Shown here in pieces: positions 55,278-64,000 of a stretch of 64,000 bases of DNA. This DNA comes from Terriglobia bacterium (lineage in GTDB: Bacteria > Acidobacteriota > Terriglobia > JAIQFV01): contig JAQUPQ010000007.1 in the NCBI GenBank assembly GCA_028716525.1, positions 1 through 64,000 of the forward strand. Reading direction: 5' to 3'. Below the pieces are notes generated by a model that was given only the letters and a program-made list of their open reading frames with translations, was not told where the DNA came from and did not search any database. The first letter of the stretch is position 1; each line of letters begins with the position of its first letter. The translations under genes were made by a program, and so were the position numbers.

Positions 55278-56441
55278 CTAACCTCGTCTCCTGTTTCTTG
55301 TTCCCAAAATTTTCTTGATTTCCGCCATGATGGCTTCGATTTCATCATCGGTGTTGTAAAAATGCGGTGAAATGCGAATCCCCGCGCCGGGGCGGAAGTC
55401 CACCAGAAATTCCCGCCGGATCAGTTCCTTGGCGATGGCGAGTGCGTCGGGCATGTCCAGCGAAACCGTGCCGCCCCGTTGATGGGCGTCCCGCGGCGAA
55501 TTCACCTGCAGTCCGGCCTCGTCGGCCAAGGCGATCAGTTTGGACGTTTGACGCATGGAGTTTTCACGGATTGCCTCCACGCCGACTTGATGGATGATCT
55601 CAAGACCGGCTTTGGCCGCGTAATGCGCCGGAATCGGCGGCGTGCCGGTGAGAAACCTCCAAATGTCGTTGCGCCGCCGCACCGGAGGCGGCTCAAATGC
55701 AAACGGATCTTCATGCGAGAGCCATCCGGTGAGGGCAGGCTCGAGTTTTGAGCACAAGTAGGGACGCACATAAAGAAAGGCGTTGCCGGGGCCTCCACAC
55801 AGCCATTTCAAACATCCTCCGATGACCACATCCACATTGAGTTCCTTCACGTCGATTGGAAGGATGCCCGCAGACTGATACACGTCCAGGATGACGATGG
55901 CACCCACCTCATGAGCGCGCTCGATGATCCGTTGGGCGTCTTGAATGTAGGCGCTCTTAAAGATGACATGGGAGATCGGGACCAACAACGTCTCATCATC
56001 GATGGCTTTCAACATTTCTTCGGTGGGAGTACGAATGCCGTCCGGACTGGGAACGGTGACGAAGCGCGCACCCCGCCGTGTGGCTTGTTGATAGAGATAC
56101 TGAACCGAGGGAAAGTTCATGGCTTCGCACACAATCTTGTTTTTCGGCTCCCGGAATTCGAAGCACGAGAGGATTTGAGCCTGGGTGAGGGTGACATTGG
56201 TTTGCATGATGACCTCGCCGGCCCCGGCGCCCAAAAGCGGGGCCACCAAATCGCCCACACCGGCCGGTGTCATCCACCAGGCTTCCTCCCAGGCCCGTAC
56301 GCCGCGCGTCGCCCAAACCTCACCGTACGAATGCAAATCTTCATATGTCCGGCGCGGCATGGCGCCCAGGGAATTGGAAATCATGTAGCAGGTCTTCTCC
56401 AGGATGGGGAATTCCTGGCGCCATTTGAGAAAAGGATTCAT
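55278..56441 (-). CDS. Kynureninase-like class V PLP-dependent enzyme
   Basis: 387 residues. The fold-type I aminotransferase architecture has a PLP lysine, K212 in GGCLKWLCGGPGNAFLYVRP, and D186 in ILDVYQSAGILPID that contacts the pyridine N. GWLSHEDPF and RFLTGTPPIPAHYAAKAGLEI resemble kynureninase, which converts kynurenine to anthranilate and alanine. No other kynurenine-pathway genes are nearby and the family also includes cysteine desulfurase-like and other lyases, so the reaction is uncertain. It lies 20 bases from ggt and reads in the same direction. Confidence 0.75.
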   Translation of the reverse strand: MNPFLKWRQEFPILEKTCYMISNSLGAMPRRTYEDLHSYGEVWATRGVRAWEEAWWMTPAGVGDLVAPLLGAGAGEVIMQTNVTLTQAQILSCFEFREPKNKIVCEAMNFPSVQYLYQQATRRGARFVTVPSPDGIRTPTEEMLKAIDDETLLVPISHVIFKSAYIQDAQRIIERAHEVGAIVILDVYQSAGILPIDVKELNVDVVIGGCLKWLCGGPGNAFLYVRPYLCSKLEPALTGWLSHEDPFAFEPPPVRRRNDIWRFLTGTPPIPAHYAAKAGLEIIHQVGVEAIRENSMRQTSKLIALADEAGLQVNSPRDAHQRGGTVSLDMPDALAIAKELIRREFLVDFRPGAGIRISPHFYNTDDEIEAIMAEIKKILGTRNRRRG

Positions 56442-56667
56442 GTCGGTATTTTTCGGAACGTTCTCAAACCTCTGGGAAGCCGAATTTCGTGTGCACTTTA
56501 AAGCAAATCAGGGAGCCATCAACATCGTGTCTTCAGCCCTCTGTTCATGGACTACCTTCGAGCGGCGGCATTTCGGAAGGCGTTCACTCCGGAAGAACCC
56601 TCCAATGAGAAAGTCATCGCGGGGTATTATTCCATTTTCCCGGTATCGCCATCAGCCGGACATGGCT

Positions 56668-57054
56668 TCACACCAATTTTGAAGCGCGCTCCAAGTCGGT
56701 AACCGACAAAACAATCAAAGCCTTGCCCATGCCTTTGACCATGGATCCGTAAATGTATTCGACATTGATGCCGTTCTCAGCCAGTTTGCGGGTGAGACGT
56801 CCCAAAGAGCCGGGCCGATCCGCCACGCGAATGGCCAAAATCTTCTGTTCCGTGAAGCTCAAACCCATCGCGGTCAATACGCGCTTGGCGGCTGTGTGGC
56901 TGGTCGTGACCATTCGCAGCGGTGTCTGAGAATTCGATTCGGGGGCCATGATGGCCACAATATTCACCGCCAGCTTCGAAAGCTCAGTGCAGAGTTCGGC
57001 CAAGGCGCCGGGTTTGTTTTGCAACATCACAGTCAACTGTTCTGCAATCGGCAT
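56668..57054 (-). CDS. Two-ACT-domain regulatory protein
   Basis: 128 residues consisting of two ACT domains: about 3-60 (LTVMLQNKPGALAELCTELSKLAVNIVAI) and about 70-128 (ILAIRVADRPGSLGRLTRKLAENGINVEYI). ACT domains bind amino acids and control enzymes. Free-standing double-ACT proteins occur in many bacteria as sensors of unknown partner. It is divergent from the thiolase, about 240 bases away. An SD (AAAGGAGA) lies close to the ATG. Confidence 0.88.
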   Translation of the reverse strand: MPIAEQLTVMLQNKPGALAELCTELSKLAVNIVAIMAPESNSQTPLRMVTTSHTAAKRVLTAMGLSFTEQKILAIRVADRPGSLGRLTRKLAENGINVEYIYGSMVKGMGKALIVLSVTDLERASKLV

Positions 57055-57298
57055 AGTCTCCTTTCAGTCGATGAACCATGCGCCGCACCGCTACCGGACA
57101 GGCGCGAGATGGAGCGCTCAGGCAATTCCTTCGAATACGAGTTGTCACACATTGCGGAGTCACTGCAGACTCATCGGGAACCGCCGGAATTGTACCTAGC
57201 CCACTGCGACTTGCACAACAAAATTTGAGCCGTTTGCGACTTGAAAGAGAACGCTCTTTCTCCTATGCTCTATGCGTCCTGCCACAGGAGAATCTCGT

Positions 57299-58594
57299 AT
57301 GTACCCGACTCCACCCGGACGTCGCACGGCCATTGTAGCCGGCTGCCGCACGCCATTCCTGAAAGCCTGGTCGCATTTCAAACATTTGGGAGCCCTCGAT
57401 CTGGGGAAAGCCGCCGTTCAGGAATTGTTGTCCAAGGCCGAGCTTCGGCCCGCCGTCGTCGACCAGATGATTTTCGGTATCGTTGTTCCCGCCGTGAAGA
57501 TGCCCAACATCGCGCGTGAAATCGCCTTGGGAGCAGGGATACCGGCACAGGTTCCGGCGTTTACGGTTTCCCTGGCTTGCATCTCTTCCCTGGTGGCTAT
57601 TGCAAACGGCAGCGATCAAATCGCCCGCGGTGTTGCCGATGTGGTGGTCGCCGGCGGAGTCGATTCGTTGTCGGACGTGCCGCTGACTTTCCATCCACAT
57701 GCCAGAAATCTTTTCTTGAAATTGAACCGTTCGCGAACCTTCGGAGAACGTTTGTCTACGGTCCTCGGGTTCAAGTTTCGTGACTTCATTCCCGATGCCC
57801 CGGCGTTGGAAGAACCTTCAACCGGATTGTCGATGGGACAATCTGCGGAGCAGATGGCGCAAATCAACCACATTTCCCGGCACGAGCAGGACGAATTTGC
57901 ATTGATGAGCCATCAACGGGCTGCGGCCGCTCACCGCAACGGCATTTTCAAGAATGAAATCGCTCCGGTCTATCTGACACGTGATCAACTCACCATCCGA
58001 GAAGACAATATCATTCGGTCAGAGACTTCCATGGAAGTGATGGCCAAATTGAAGCCGGTGTTTGATAAACGCTACGGCACCATTACCGCCGCCAACTCCA
58101 GCCCCCTGACCGATGGCGCCGCGGCGGTGCTTCTGATGAGCGAAGAAAAAGCCCGAGCGTTGGGATACCGGCCGCTGGCGTTCCTCCGCTCATCGGCTTT
58201 TTCTGCTCACTCACCCAAGGATCAGATGTTGATGGGACCCGCCTACGCCACGCCGGCGGCGCTGGATCGCGCCGGACTGAAATGGAGCGATCTCTCGGTG
58301 ATCGAAATGCATGAGGCCTTTGCCGCCTCTGTGCTGGCTACTCTCAAAATGTTTGAGTCGAAACAATGGGCGCAAGAAAAGCTCAACCGCTCCGAGCCGA
58401 TCGGGCAGATCGATTACGCCAAATTGAATCGCTACGGCGGCTCGATCGCCATCGGCCATCCTTTTGCCGCCACCGGAGCACGATTGGTCACGACTCTTGC
58501 CAACGAACTGCAACGAACGAATTCGGCTTTCGGCTTGGTTACCGCCTGTGCCGCCGGCGGACACGGCGCCGCCATGGTCCTGGAAAGAGAATGA
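57299..58594 (+). CDS. Acetyl-CoA acyltransferase (thiolase, FadI-type)
   Basis: 431 residues from ATG at 57299 with GGAG 8 bases upstream. It carries out the last step of beta-oxidation, splitting 3-ketoacyl-CoA with CoA. The active Cys is C94 in SLACISS. The His and second Cys lie in GHPFAATGAR and TACAAGGHG. Length and FadI-like spacing suggest a trifunctional-enzyme partner. An in-frame start at 57272 is also possible. It is the first gene of the beta-oxidation cluster. Confidence 0.93.
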   Translation: MYPTPPGRRTAIVAGCRTPFLKAWSHFKHLGALDLGKAAVQELLSKAELRPAVVDQMIFGIVVPAVKMPNIAREIALGAGIPAQVPAFTVSLACISSLVAIANGSDQIARGVADVVVAGGVDSLSDVPLTFHPHARNLFLKLNRSRTFGERLSTVLGFKFRDFIPDAPALEEPSTGLSMGQSAEQMAQINHISRHEQDEFALMSHQRAAAAHRNGIFKNEIAPVYLTRDQLTIREDNIIRSETSMEVMAKLKPVFDKRYGTITAANSSPLTDGAAAVLLMSEEKARALGYRPLAFLRSSAFSAHSPKDQMLMGPAYATPAALDRAGLKWSDLSVIEMHEAFAASVLATLKMFESKQWAQEKLNRSEPIGQIDYAKLNRYGGSIAIGHPFAATGARLVTTLANELQRTNSAFGLVTACAAGGHGAAMVLERE

Positions 58595-58639
58595 GCCGCC
58601 TTGCATCCAAGAAGGGATCTCCGGTAATTCAAACGCGCT

Positions 58640-59809
58640 ATGCTTGATGAAATCACAGTTCTTGATCTTTCGCGCTACCTGCCGGGGCCTTACGCCACCC
58701 GGGTGCTCGCGGATTTAGGAGCAAAGGTCATCAAAATTGAAGATCCCCGGGGAGGCGACCCCATTCGCGGGGCCCCGCCGTTCGTGAAGGATCAATCGGC
58801 TCTGCATCTGGAACTGAATCGCAACAAGAAAGGCTTGACGCTTAATTTTACGCAAGGCCCAGCCCGGGAGATTTTTTATAAACTGGTCGGATCGTCCGAC
58901 GTGGTGGTTGAAAGTTTTCGGCCCGGCGTCACTTCGCGTCTGGGCATCGATTATGAATCCGTGAAGGCCCATAATCCGGGCATCATTTATTGTTCCATCT
59001 CCGGTTATGGACAGGACGGCCCGTTCTGCCAGCGGGCCGGGCACGACATCAATTACATCGCGCGGTCCGGCGTGCTGGGACTGAACGTGGATGCCGCGGG
59101 CACGCCGGTGCTGCCGCCCATTCAAGTGGCCGACCTGGCCTCGGGCGCCATGCTGGCCCTGACGGGAATTCTGGCTGCCCTGTATGATCGCGAGAAAACC
59201 GGGAAGGGACACCACATCGACATCTCGATGCTGGACGGTGCCTTGGCGCTCCTTCCGGTGGCATTCGCTTATACAAAATCCGGCCAATCCAAGGGGGTTG
59301 GAGAAGAAACAGATCTGAGCGGCGAGCTTCCTTTTTACAATGTCTATCAAACCGCTGATAAAAAATTCCTCTCCGTGGGGGCCATCGAGCTGAAATTCTG
59401 GCAGAATTTCTGCCGGGCCATCGAGCGACCCGATCTCATTTCAAAACAACTGCTCGAGGGCAAGGAGCGAAAATGGCTCTTCAAGGAATTGCAAAACACC
59501 TTGCAACAACGCACCCAAGCCGAGTGGATGCGCCGATTTGACGGGCTTGATGTGTGCTGTGAACCCGTGCAATCCATCGACGAAGTTCTGAGCGATCCCC
59601 AGGTTCAATATCGAAAAATGATTCGTCACACGACCCATCCGGTTCTGGGAAAATTGATGGAGCTCGCTTCACCGCTGAAGCTTTCGGGCTTCGAGTCACC
59701 ACAATCCCAACCGGCGCCGCGATTGGGCGAACACAACCAGGAAATTCTTAGAGCCCTTGGATATTCCGATCGAGAAATTCAAGAATTCAAAGCCAGTGAA
59801 GTTCTTTGA
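58640..59809 (+). CDS. CaiB/BaiF-family acyl-CoA enzyme, alpha-methylacyl-CoA racemase-like
   Basis: 389 residues. VLDLSRYLPGPYATRVLADLGAKVIKIEDPRGGD is the class III CoA-transferase N-terminus. H135 and D136 in RAGHDINY and D165 in QVADLASGAM match the catalytic His and Asp of alpha-methylacyl-CoA racemase rather than the single Asp of CoA-transferases. The enzyme would therefore interconvert R and S forms of 2-methyl-branched acyl-CoA so that beta-oxidation can proceed. It sits 45 bases after the thiolase and 60 before the bifunctional enzyme. Proof would need assay; a CoA-transferase remains possible. Confidence 0.8.
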   Translation: MLDEITVLDLSRYLPGPYATRVLADLGAKVIKIEDPRGGDPIRGAPPFVKDQSALHLELNRNKKGLTLNFTQGPAREIFYKLVGSSDVVVESFRPGVTSRLGIDYESVKAHNPGIIYCSISGYGQDGPFCQRAGHDINYIARSGVLGLNVDAAGTPVLPPIQVADLASGAMLALTGILAALYDREKTGKGHHIDISMLDGALALLPVAFAYTKSGQSKGVGEETDLSGELPFYNVYQTADKKFLSVGAIELKFWQNFCRAIERPDLISKQLLEGKERKWLFKELQNTLQQRTQAEWMRRFDGLDVCCEPVQSIDEVLSDPQVQYRKMIRHTTHPVLGKLMELASPLKLSGFESPQSQPAPRLGEHNQEILRALGYSDREIQEFKASEVL

Positions 59810-59869
59810 TATAGAAAGCTCGTCGAATTTATGAATCTGGAGATGTGCATCCAAACCCTTTAACCTACG

Positions 59870-62029
59870 ATGGCTCCTATGTCTGCCCTTACACTCTCAA
59901 TCGATGACGAAAAGATCGCCACCTTGACCTTCAACCTGGAAGGAGAGAAGGTCAATAAACTTTCACGCGCCGTGGTGGAAGAAGCCGAACATCTCCTTGA
60001 AGAATTGACACAACGCCACGACCTTCGCGGGCTCGTTTTCATTAGCGGAAAGGAAGACAACTTCATCGCCGGGGCCGACGTGAACGAATTTCTTAAAGTG
60101 ACTTCCGCGGCACAGGCCACGGAGCTATCGCGATACGGGCAACGGGTTCTTCAGAAAATCGAAGACTTGAAGTTTCCTGTGGTGGCAGCCATTCATGGCG
60201 CGTGTCTGGGAGGAGGTATGGAGTTGGCGCTGGCCTGCCATTACCGTATTTCGACCGACGACAAGAAAACGCTGCTCGGCCAGCCGGAGGTTCAACTCGG
60301 ACTTCTTCCCGGGGCCGGCGGCACGCAGCGACTGCCCCGCGTCGCCGGACTCAAGAACGCCATCGAAATCGCCACCAGCGGGCGCAACTATCGACCTCGA
60401 CAGGCCCTCAAGAAAGGGCTGGTCCATGAAGTCGTCCCCTCTCCCCTATTGTTGGGAGTAGCTAAAGCCCGTGCCCGTGAAATGGCCGATGGAAAACTGA
60501 AGCCCCGGCCTTATAAACCGCGTGGCATTGTGGCCTGGCTGCTGGAGGGAAATTTCATCGGTCAATGGCTGCTTTTTGGGCGCGCCCAAGACGTGATACG
60601 CAAAAAGACCCACGGACACTACCCCGCTCCTCTGCGTGCGTTGCAGGCCATCGAAACGGGTGTTCAGCGTGGCTCCAAGGCCGGATTTCAAAACGAATCC
60701 GAAGGCTTTGGAGAGCTGGCCATCACAGAGGTTTCGCGTCAGCTCATTCAACTGTTTTTCGCGACAACGGATATAAAGAAGGACTCCGGCCTCGATGATG
60801 CCGCTGTTCAACCCCGCGAAATCTCGAAGGTTGGAATTTTAGGTGCGGGTTTCATGGGCGCAGGCATTGCCGCCGTGTCTTCCAGCGCGGGAATGACAGT
60901 CCGGCTGCGCGATGTCTCCGACGAAGCGTGTGTAAAAGGATTGTCCGCCTGCACCCGGGTGTTCGAGGACCGTTTCAAACGAAGATCCATTTCAAAGTTG
61001 GAGTTGCAGGAACTGAAGGACCGCGTGACCGCGACCACCGAGTTCACGGGCTTCGCGACATGCGATCTGGTGGTGGAAGCGGTCTTCGAGGATATCGAAC
61101 TCAAGCACCGCATCATCCGGGAGGTGGAAGACCACCTTCCTGAAGAATGTATTTTCGGTTCCAACACCTCTTCCCTTTCGATCGCCACATTGGCCGAAGC
61201 AAGCCGCCGCCCGGAACAGTTCATCGGTTTGCACTTCTTCTCCCCCGTCCACAAGATGCCCTTGCTGGAAATCATCGCGACGCCCAAAACGTCCAAACAA
61301 ACCATCGCCACTTCGGTGGCGTATGGCAAGAAGATCGGCAAGTTCCCCATTGTGGTGAACGATGGAGTGGGATTCTACACGTCCCGAATCCTGGGGCCTT
61401 ACATGAATGAAGCTTCCTTTGTGCTGGAAGAAGGCGCCCCTATCGAAGCTTTGGATAAGGCCCTGGTGGACTATGGTTTCCCCGTAGGTCCGGTGACCTT
61501 GCTCGACGAGGTCGGCATCGACATCGCCGCCAAGGTCGGAAAAATTCTATTGCATGAATTCGGAGAACGATTGCGTCCTCCCGCCGGCATGGAGCGATTG
61601 ATGGCCGACAAACGCTTGGGCCGGAAGAATCGGCGCGGATTTTATCGCTACGTCGAAGATCGCCACAAACGGGTCGTAAGGAAGGGCGTGGACAACACGG
61701 TTTACGACCTGCTGCCGGCAGGGAGACGTCACAAACCCATCGACCCGGCCGACGTTCAGCAACGCCTGTCACTGGCCATGCTGAATGAATGCGCCCTATG
61801 CCTGGAAGAAGGCATACTGCGTTCACCGCGCGATGGCGATATCGGCGCCGTGATGGGATTGGGGTTCCCGCCTTTTCGAGGCGGTCCCTTCCGCGCCATG
61901 GATTCCATGGGATTGGATAACGTGCTGAGAAATTTGGAATCCCTCCAACAACGGTTTGGTGAACGCTTCCGGCCGGCCCCCTTGATTGTGAAGATGGCCA
62001 AAGGAAACAAAAAATTTTATTCTTCCTGA
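59870..62029 (+). CDS. Bifunctional enoyl-CoA hydratase / 3-hydroxyacyl-CoA dehydrogenase (FadJ-type)
   Basis: 719 residues. The crotonase domain (about 1-190) has the oxyanion-hole segment GACLGGGMELALACHYRI and the ISGKEDNFIAGADV loop. The dehydrogenase (about 320-620) has the NAD motif GILGAGFMGAGIAAVSSSAG, HFFSPVHKMPLLEII and GVGFYTSRIL. Length and order match FadJ/FadB. It hydrates 2-enoyl-CoA and oxidises 3-hydroxyacyl-CoA. The start could also be M4 at 59879; no strong SD is seen. It lies between the racemase-like enzyme and acyl-CoA dehydrogenase. Confidence 0.92.
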   Translation: MAPMSALTLSIDDEKIATLTFNLEGEKVNKLSRAVVEEAEHLLEELTQRHDLRGLVFISGKEDNFIAGADVNEFLKVTSAAQATELSRYGQRVLQKIEDLKFPVVAAIHGACLGGGMELALACHYRISTDDKKTLLGQPEVQLGLLPGAGGTQRLPRVAGLKNAIEIATSGRNYRPRQALKKGLVHEVVPSPLLLGVAKARAREMADGKLKPRPYKPRGIVAWLLEGNFIGQWLLFGRAQDVIRKKTHGHYPAPLRALQAIETGVQRGSKAGFQNESEGFGELAITEVSRQLIQLFFATTDIKKDSGLDDAAVQPREISKVGILGAGFMGAGIAAVSSSAGMTVRLRDVSDEACVKGLSACTRVFEDRFKRRSISKLELQELKDRVTATTEFTGFATCDLVVEAVFEDIELKHRIIREVEDHLPEECIFGSNTSSLSIATLAEASRRPEQFIGLHFFSPVHKMPLLEIIATPKTSKQTIATSVAYGKKIGKFPIVVNDGVGFYTSRILGPYMNEASFVLEEGAPIEALDKALVDYGFPVGPVTLLDEVGIDIAAKVGKILLHEFGERLRPPAGMERLMADKRLGRKNRRGFYRYVEDRHKRVVRKGVDNTVYDLLPAGRRHKPIDPADVQQRLSLAMLNECALCLEEGILRSPRDGDIGAVMGLGFPPFRGGPFRAMDSMGLDNVLRNLESLQQRFGERFRPAPLIVKMAKGNKKFYSS

Positions 62030-62089
62030 ACCCCGCGAACCGAAACCCCATTGGGTTTTCATAGATAAAGCGACTGCTGAGGGACCCTC

Positions 62090-63949
62090 ATGCCTTCAAA
62101 AAATCTTTTCACGGAAAACGAAGACCTTCAATTTCATTTTCACCACGGTGTGGACTGGAGCCAGGTGGCGGCGGCCTGGCACGACCCGGCCGAGGGGACA
62201 TTGAATGTGGAGGAAGCGCGCCGGGAGTACGAACAGGCGCTGCAAGTGGTCGGGGAATTTTGTTCCAAGGAAGTGGCGCCCCGGGCGGCTGAAATCGATC
62301 ACGACGGCGTGCGTTGGGAAAGCGGAGAAATTGTTCTGCCTCCAGGCTTGGTCAAAAACATCGACGGTGCCAAGCAGCTCGGCATCCTGGCTGTAAGTCT
62401 GCCCAAAGACCTGGGCGGCTGGAATTTTCCGTACACTGTCAACGCCATGATCGTGGAGCTGATCTCCACAGCCTGCCCCAATACTCTAAGCCTGCTGGCA
62501 TTCTTTCAGAGTCCTGCCCTCATGTTGCATCGGTTTGCCAGTGAGGAGATCCAGAAGAAATACATCCCCCCACTGGCCCGTGGTGAAATTTCGGGAAGCG
62601 TAGCCATGACCGAGCCGGAGGCGGGAAGCGACGTGGGAGCGCTCACGACGGCGGCCGTAGACGCCGGTGACGGGACGTGGCGAGTCCATGGTCGAAAACA
62701 ATTCATCACCAACGGCTGTGGCGATATTGCCCTGGTCCTGACACGTACCGATCCCCAATCCCAGGGCCTGGACGGCCTCTCCATGCATTTGGTGCCTCGC
62801 TTCATCGAGCGGGATGGAAAACGCGTCAAAAACTTTGACATCGGCAAGCCGGAACACAAGCTTTCGGTCCGCGGCTCACCCACGCTCGAACAGTATTTCG
62901 ACAATTCGATCGCCTACTTGATTGGCGAACCGGGGCAGGGTTGGCATTACATTTTGTCGTTTATGAACGAAGCCCGTGTGGCGGTGGGCATCCAAGCGCT
63001 CGGCATCTGTCAAGCCGCCTTCGACAAAGCCCGAACCTATGCCCACCAGCGGCGCCAACTCGGCAAAATCATTGCCCATCACGAACTGGTGGGCGACATG
63101 CTGCTCGACATGGAGCTGGAAATTGCCGGTTTGCGCGCCATGATCTACGACGCCACCCAGACACAAGACCGCATGGTCGGCTTGGAACATGTCCTGGCGG
63201 AAGAGAACCTCAGCGATGATGAACAATTAAAAATACGGCGCCTACTGAAACGTATGGAACGCTATGCCCGGGAACTGACCCCGCTCATCAAGTACTGGGC
63301 GGCCGAGAAGGCCGTCGAAATCACCCGAAAAGCCCTGCAAATCCACGGCGGGTACGGCATATTCGAAGCCTATGAAGTGGAGAGGCACTTGCGCAATTCC
63401 ATCATTACCGCCATCTACGAAGGCACCTCGCAGATTCAATCGCTCATGTCGCTCAAGGATCAAATGAACTGGGCCATGAGTCGCCCCCAGGCCTTCCTCA
63501 AAAAGCGGTTGGCGGTCAAGGGCGCCAAGACCCGGTCCAGCGGCGTCGACAAGATGGTTTTTTCAATGCGCGATCAAATTTCGAGCTCCATCCAACACTT
63601 GATTCTGGATATGATTCAACAAAAGCGCCAGGAAGCGCGCTCCGAGGGGAAATCTCTCAGCTGGTTGCAATTGGTGCGCCAGGGCAAATCGGCCTTTTCA
63701 CGCGAGGATCTTAAACACTTCAGCTACGCGCTGCTCAATGCCGAACACTTGTCCACGATGCTTAGCCATTACCATTCCGCCCGTTTGCTCAAGCGGCACG
63801 CCGATCAATCCCAGGATGAATATCGGACCACACTGGCGGCGCGCTACATCCAGCGCCGGGCCCCGGTAGTTGAGTTTCTGGCGGACCGCATTCGCAGCGG
63901 CGACCGATCAACATTGGAGTTTATTCGAGAGGATGAAAAGAACCATTAA
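62090..63949 (+). CDS. Long-form acyl-CoA dehydrogenase
   Basis: 619 residues, about 230 longer than a short acyl-CoA dehydrogenase because of a C-terminal extension (about 460-619). FAD-binding and substrate motifs are normal: EISGSVAMTEPEAGSDVGAL, GRKQFITNG and IHGGYGIFEAYEVERHLRN. The catalytic base is E444 in AIYEGTSQIQ. The enzyme introduces the first double bond in beta-oxidation and passes electrons to ETF. The extension resembles that of very-long-chain-type enzymes. It ends the cluster; 51 bases remain before the window edge. Confidence 0.92.
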   Translation: MPSKNLFTENEDLQFHFHHGVDWSQVAAAWHDPAEGTLNVEEARREYEQALQVVGEFCSKEVAPRAAEIDHDGVRWESGEIVLPPGLVKNIDGAKQLGILAVSLPKDLGGWNFPYTVNAMIVELISTACPNTLSLLAFFQSPALMLHRFASEEIQKKYIPPLARGEISGSVAMTEPEAGSDVGALTTAAVDAGDGTWRVHGRKQFITNGCGDIALVLTRTDPQSQGLDGLSMHLVPRFIERDGKRVKNFDIGKPEHKLSVRGSPTLEQYFDNSIAYLIGEPGQGWHYILSFMNEARVAVGIQALGICQAAFDKARTYAHQRRQLGKIIAHHELVGDMLLDMELEIAGLRAMIYDATQTQDRMVGLEHVLAEENLSDDEQLKIRRLLKRMERYARELTPLIKYWAAEKAVEITRKALQIHGGYGIFEAYEVERHLRNSIITAIYEGTSQIQSLMSLKDQMNWAMSRPQAFLKKRLAVKGAKTRSSGVDKMVFSMRDQISSSIQHLILDMIQQKRQEARSEGKSLSWLQLVRQGKSAFSREDLKHFSYALLNAEHLSTMLSHYHSARLLKRHADQSQDEYRTTLAARYIQRRAPVVEFLADRIRSGDRSTLEFIREDEKNH

Positions 63950-64000
63950 GCGCCCTCACGTCCGTCCCACCCCCAGGCGGGTAGTGTAACTTGGGCAATC

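Overview
The window looks like chromosomal DNA of a free-living Gram-negative bacterium, most likely an Acidobacteriota member; this is inferred from gene order and protein types, and no 16S gene is present. Supporting signs are a BAM/AsmA-type outer-membrane gene set, an OprB-type porin, exported IPT/TIG and TPR-CHAT proteins, folate/FAD-dependent TrmFO, a short PheT without the tRNA-binding OB domain, and moderately high GC. Shadow reading frames on the opposite strand are common because of the GC-rich third positions. No CRISPR array, tRNA, rRNA, phage or complete insertion sequence was seen.

Layout. 1-2700 (minus): the 5' part of a secreted GH44 glucanase behind a structured leader that ends in a strong intrinsic terminator, so it reads like a riboswitch or attenuator. 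2918-6965 (minus): the conserved rpsP-khpA-rimM-trmD-rplS operon, with ffh next to it. 7330-8127: a VanZ-like membrane protein divergent from thrS. 8128-15778 (plus): thrS-infC-rpmI-rplT-pheS-pheT-(zapB-like)-zapA, with infC apparently starting at AUU and the pheS 3' end duplicated in tandem together with a palindromic element. 16069-16254: a 6S RNA gene. 16380-24808 (plus): rplU-rpmA-obg-nadD-rsfS-rlmH, then accD-folC and a class A penicillin-binding protein.

24805-36554: a membrane glycosyltransferase (minus), a three-domain GH18/polysaccharide deacetylase/GT2 fusion, polA, a small secreted protein in a repeat-flanked island, a beta-ureidopropionase-like amidohydrolase, and purM-purN. 36733-43527: two large exported proteins, an IPT/TIG-beta-propeller protein and a TPR-CHAT caspase-like protein. 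43688-52765: a four-helix-bundle (S23/IVP-type) gene bracketed by inverted heptamer repeats, xerC, an OprB-type porin, trmFO, a BamE-fold protein and a giant AsmA-like protein. 52877-57054 (minus): a small membrane protein, gamma-glutamyltransferase, a kynureninase-like PLP enzyme and a double-ACT protein. 57299-63949 (plus): a fatty-acid beta-oxidation cluster (thiolase, alpha-methylacyl-CoA racemase-like, FadJ-type bifunctional enzyme, acyl-CoA dehydrogenase) that may handle methyl-branched chains.

Most of the window is core translation, cell-envelope and central-metabolism genes. The unusual material is in the spaces between genes: a putative transcription-terminating leader RNA, a second structured leader, a pheS/REP tandem duplication whose copies differ almost only at synonymous sites, and several degenerate 7-bp and 9-bp repeat arrays, two of which form inverted pairs around or next to genes.
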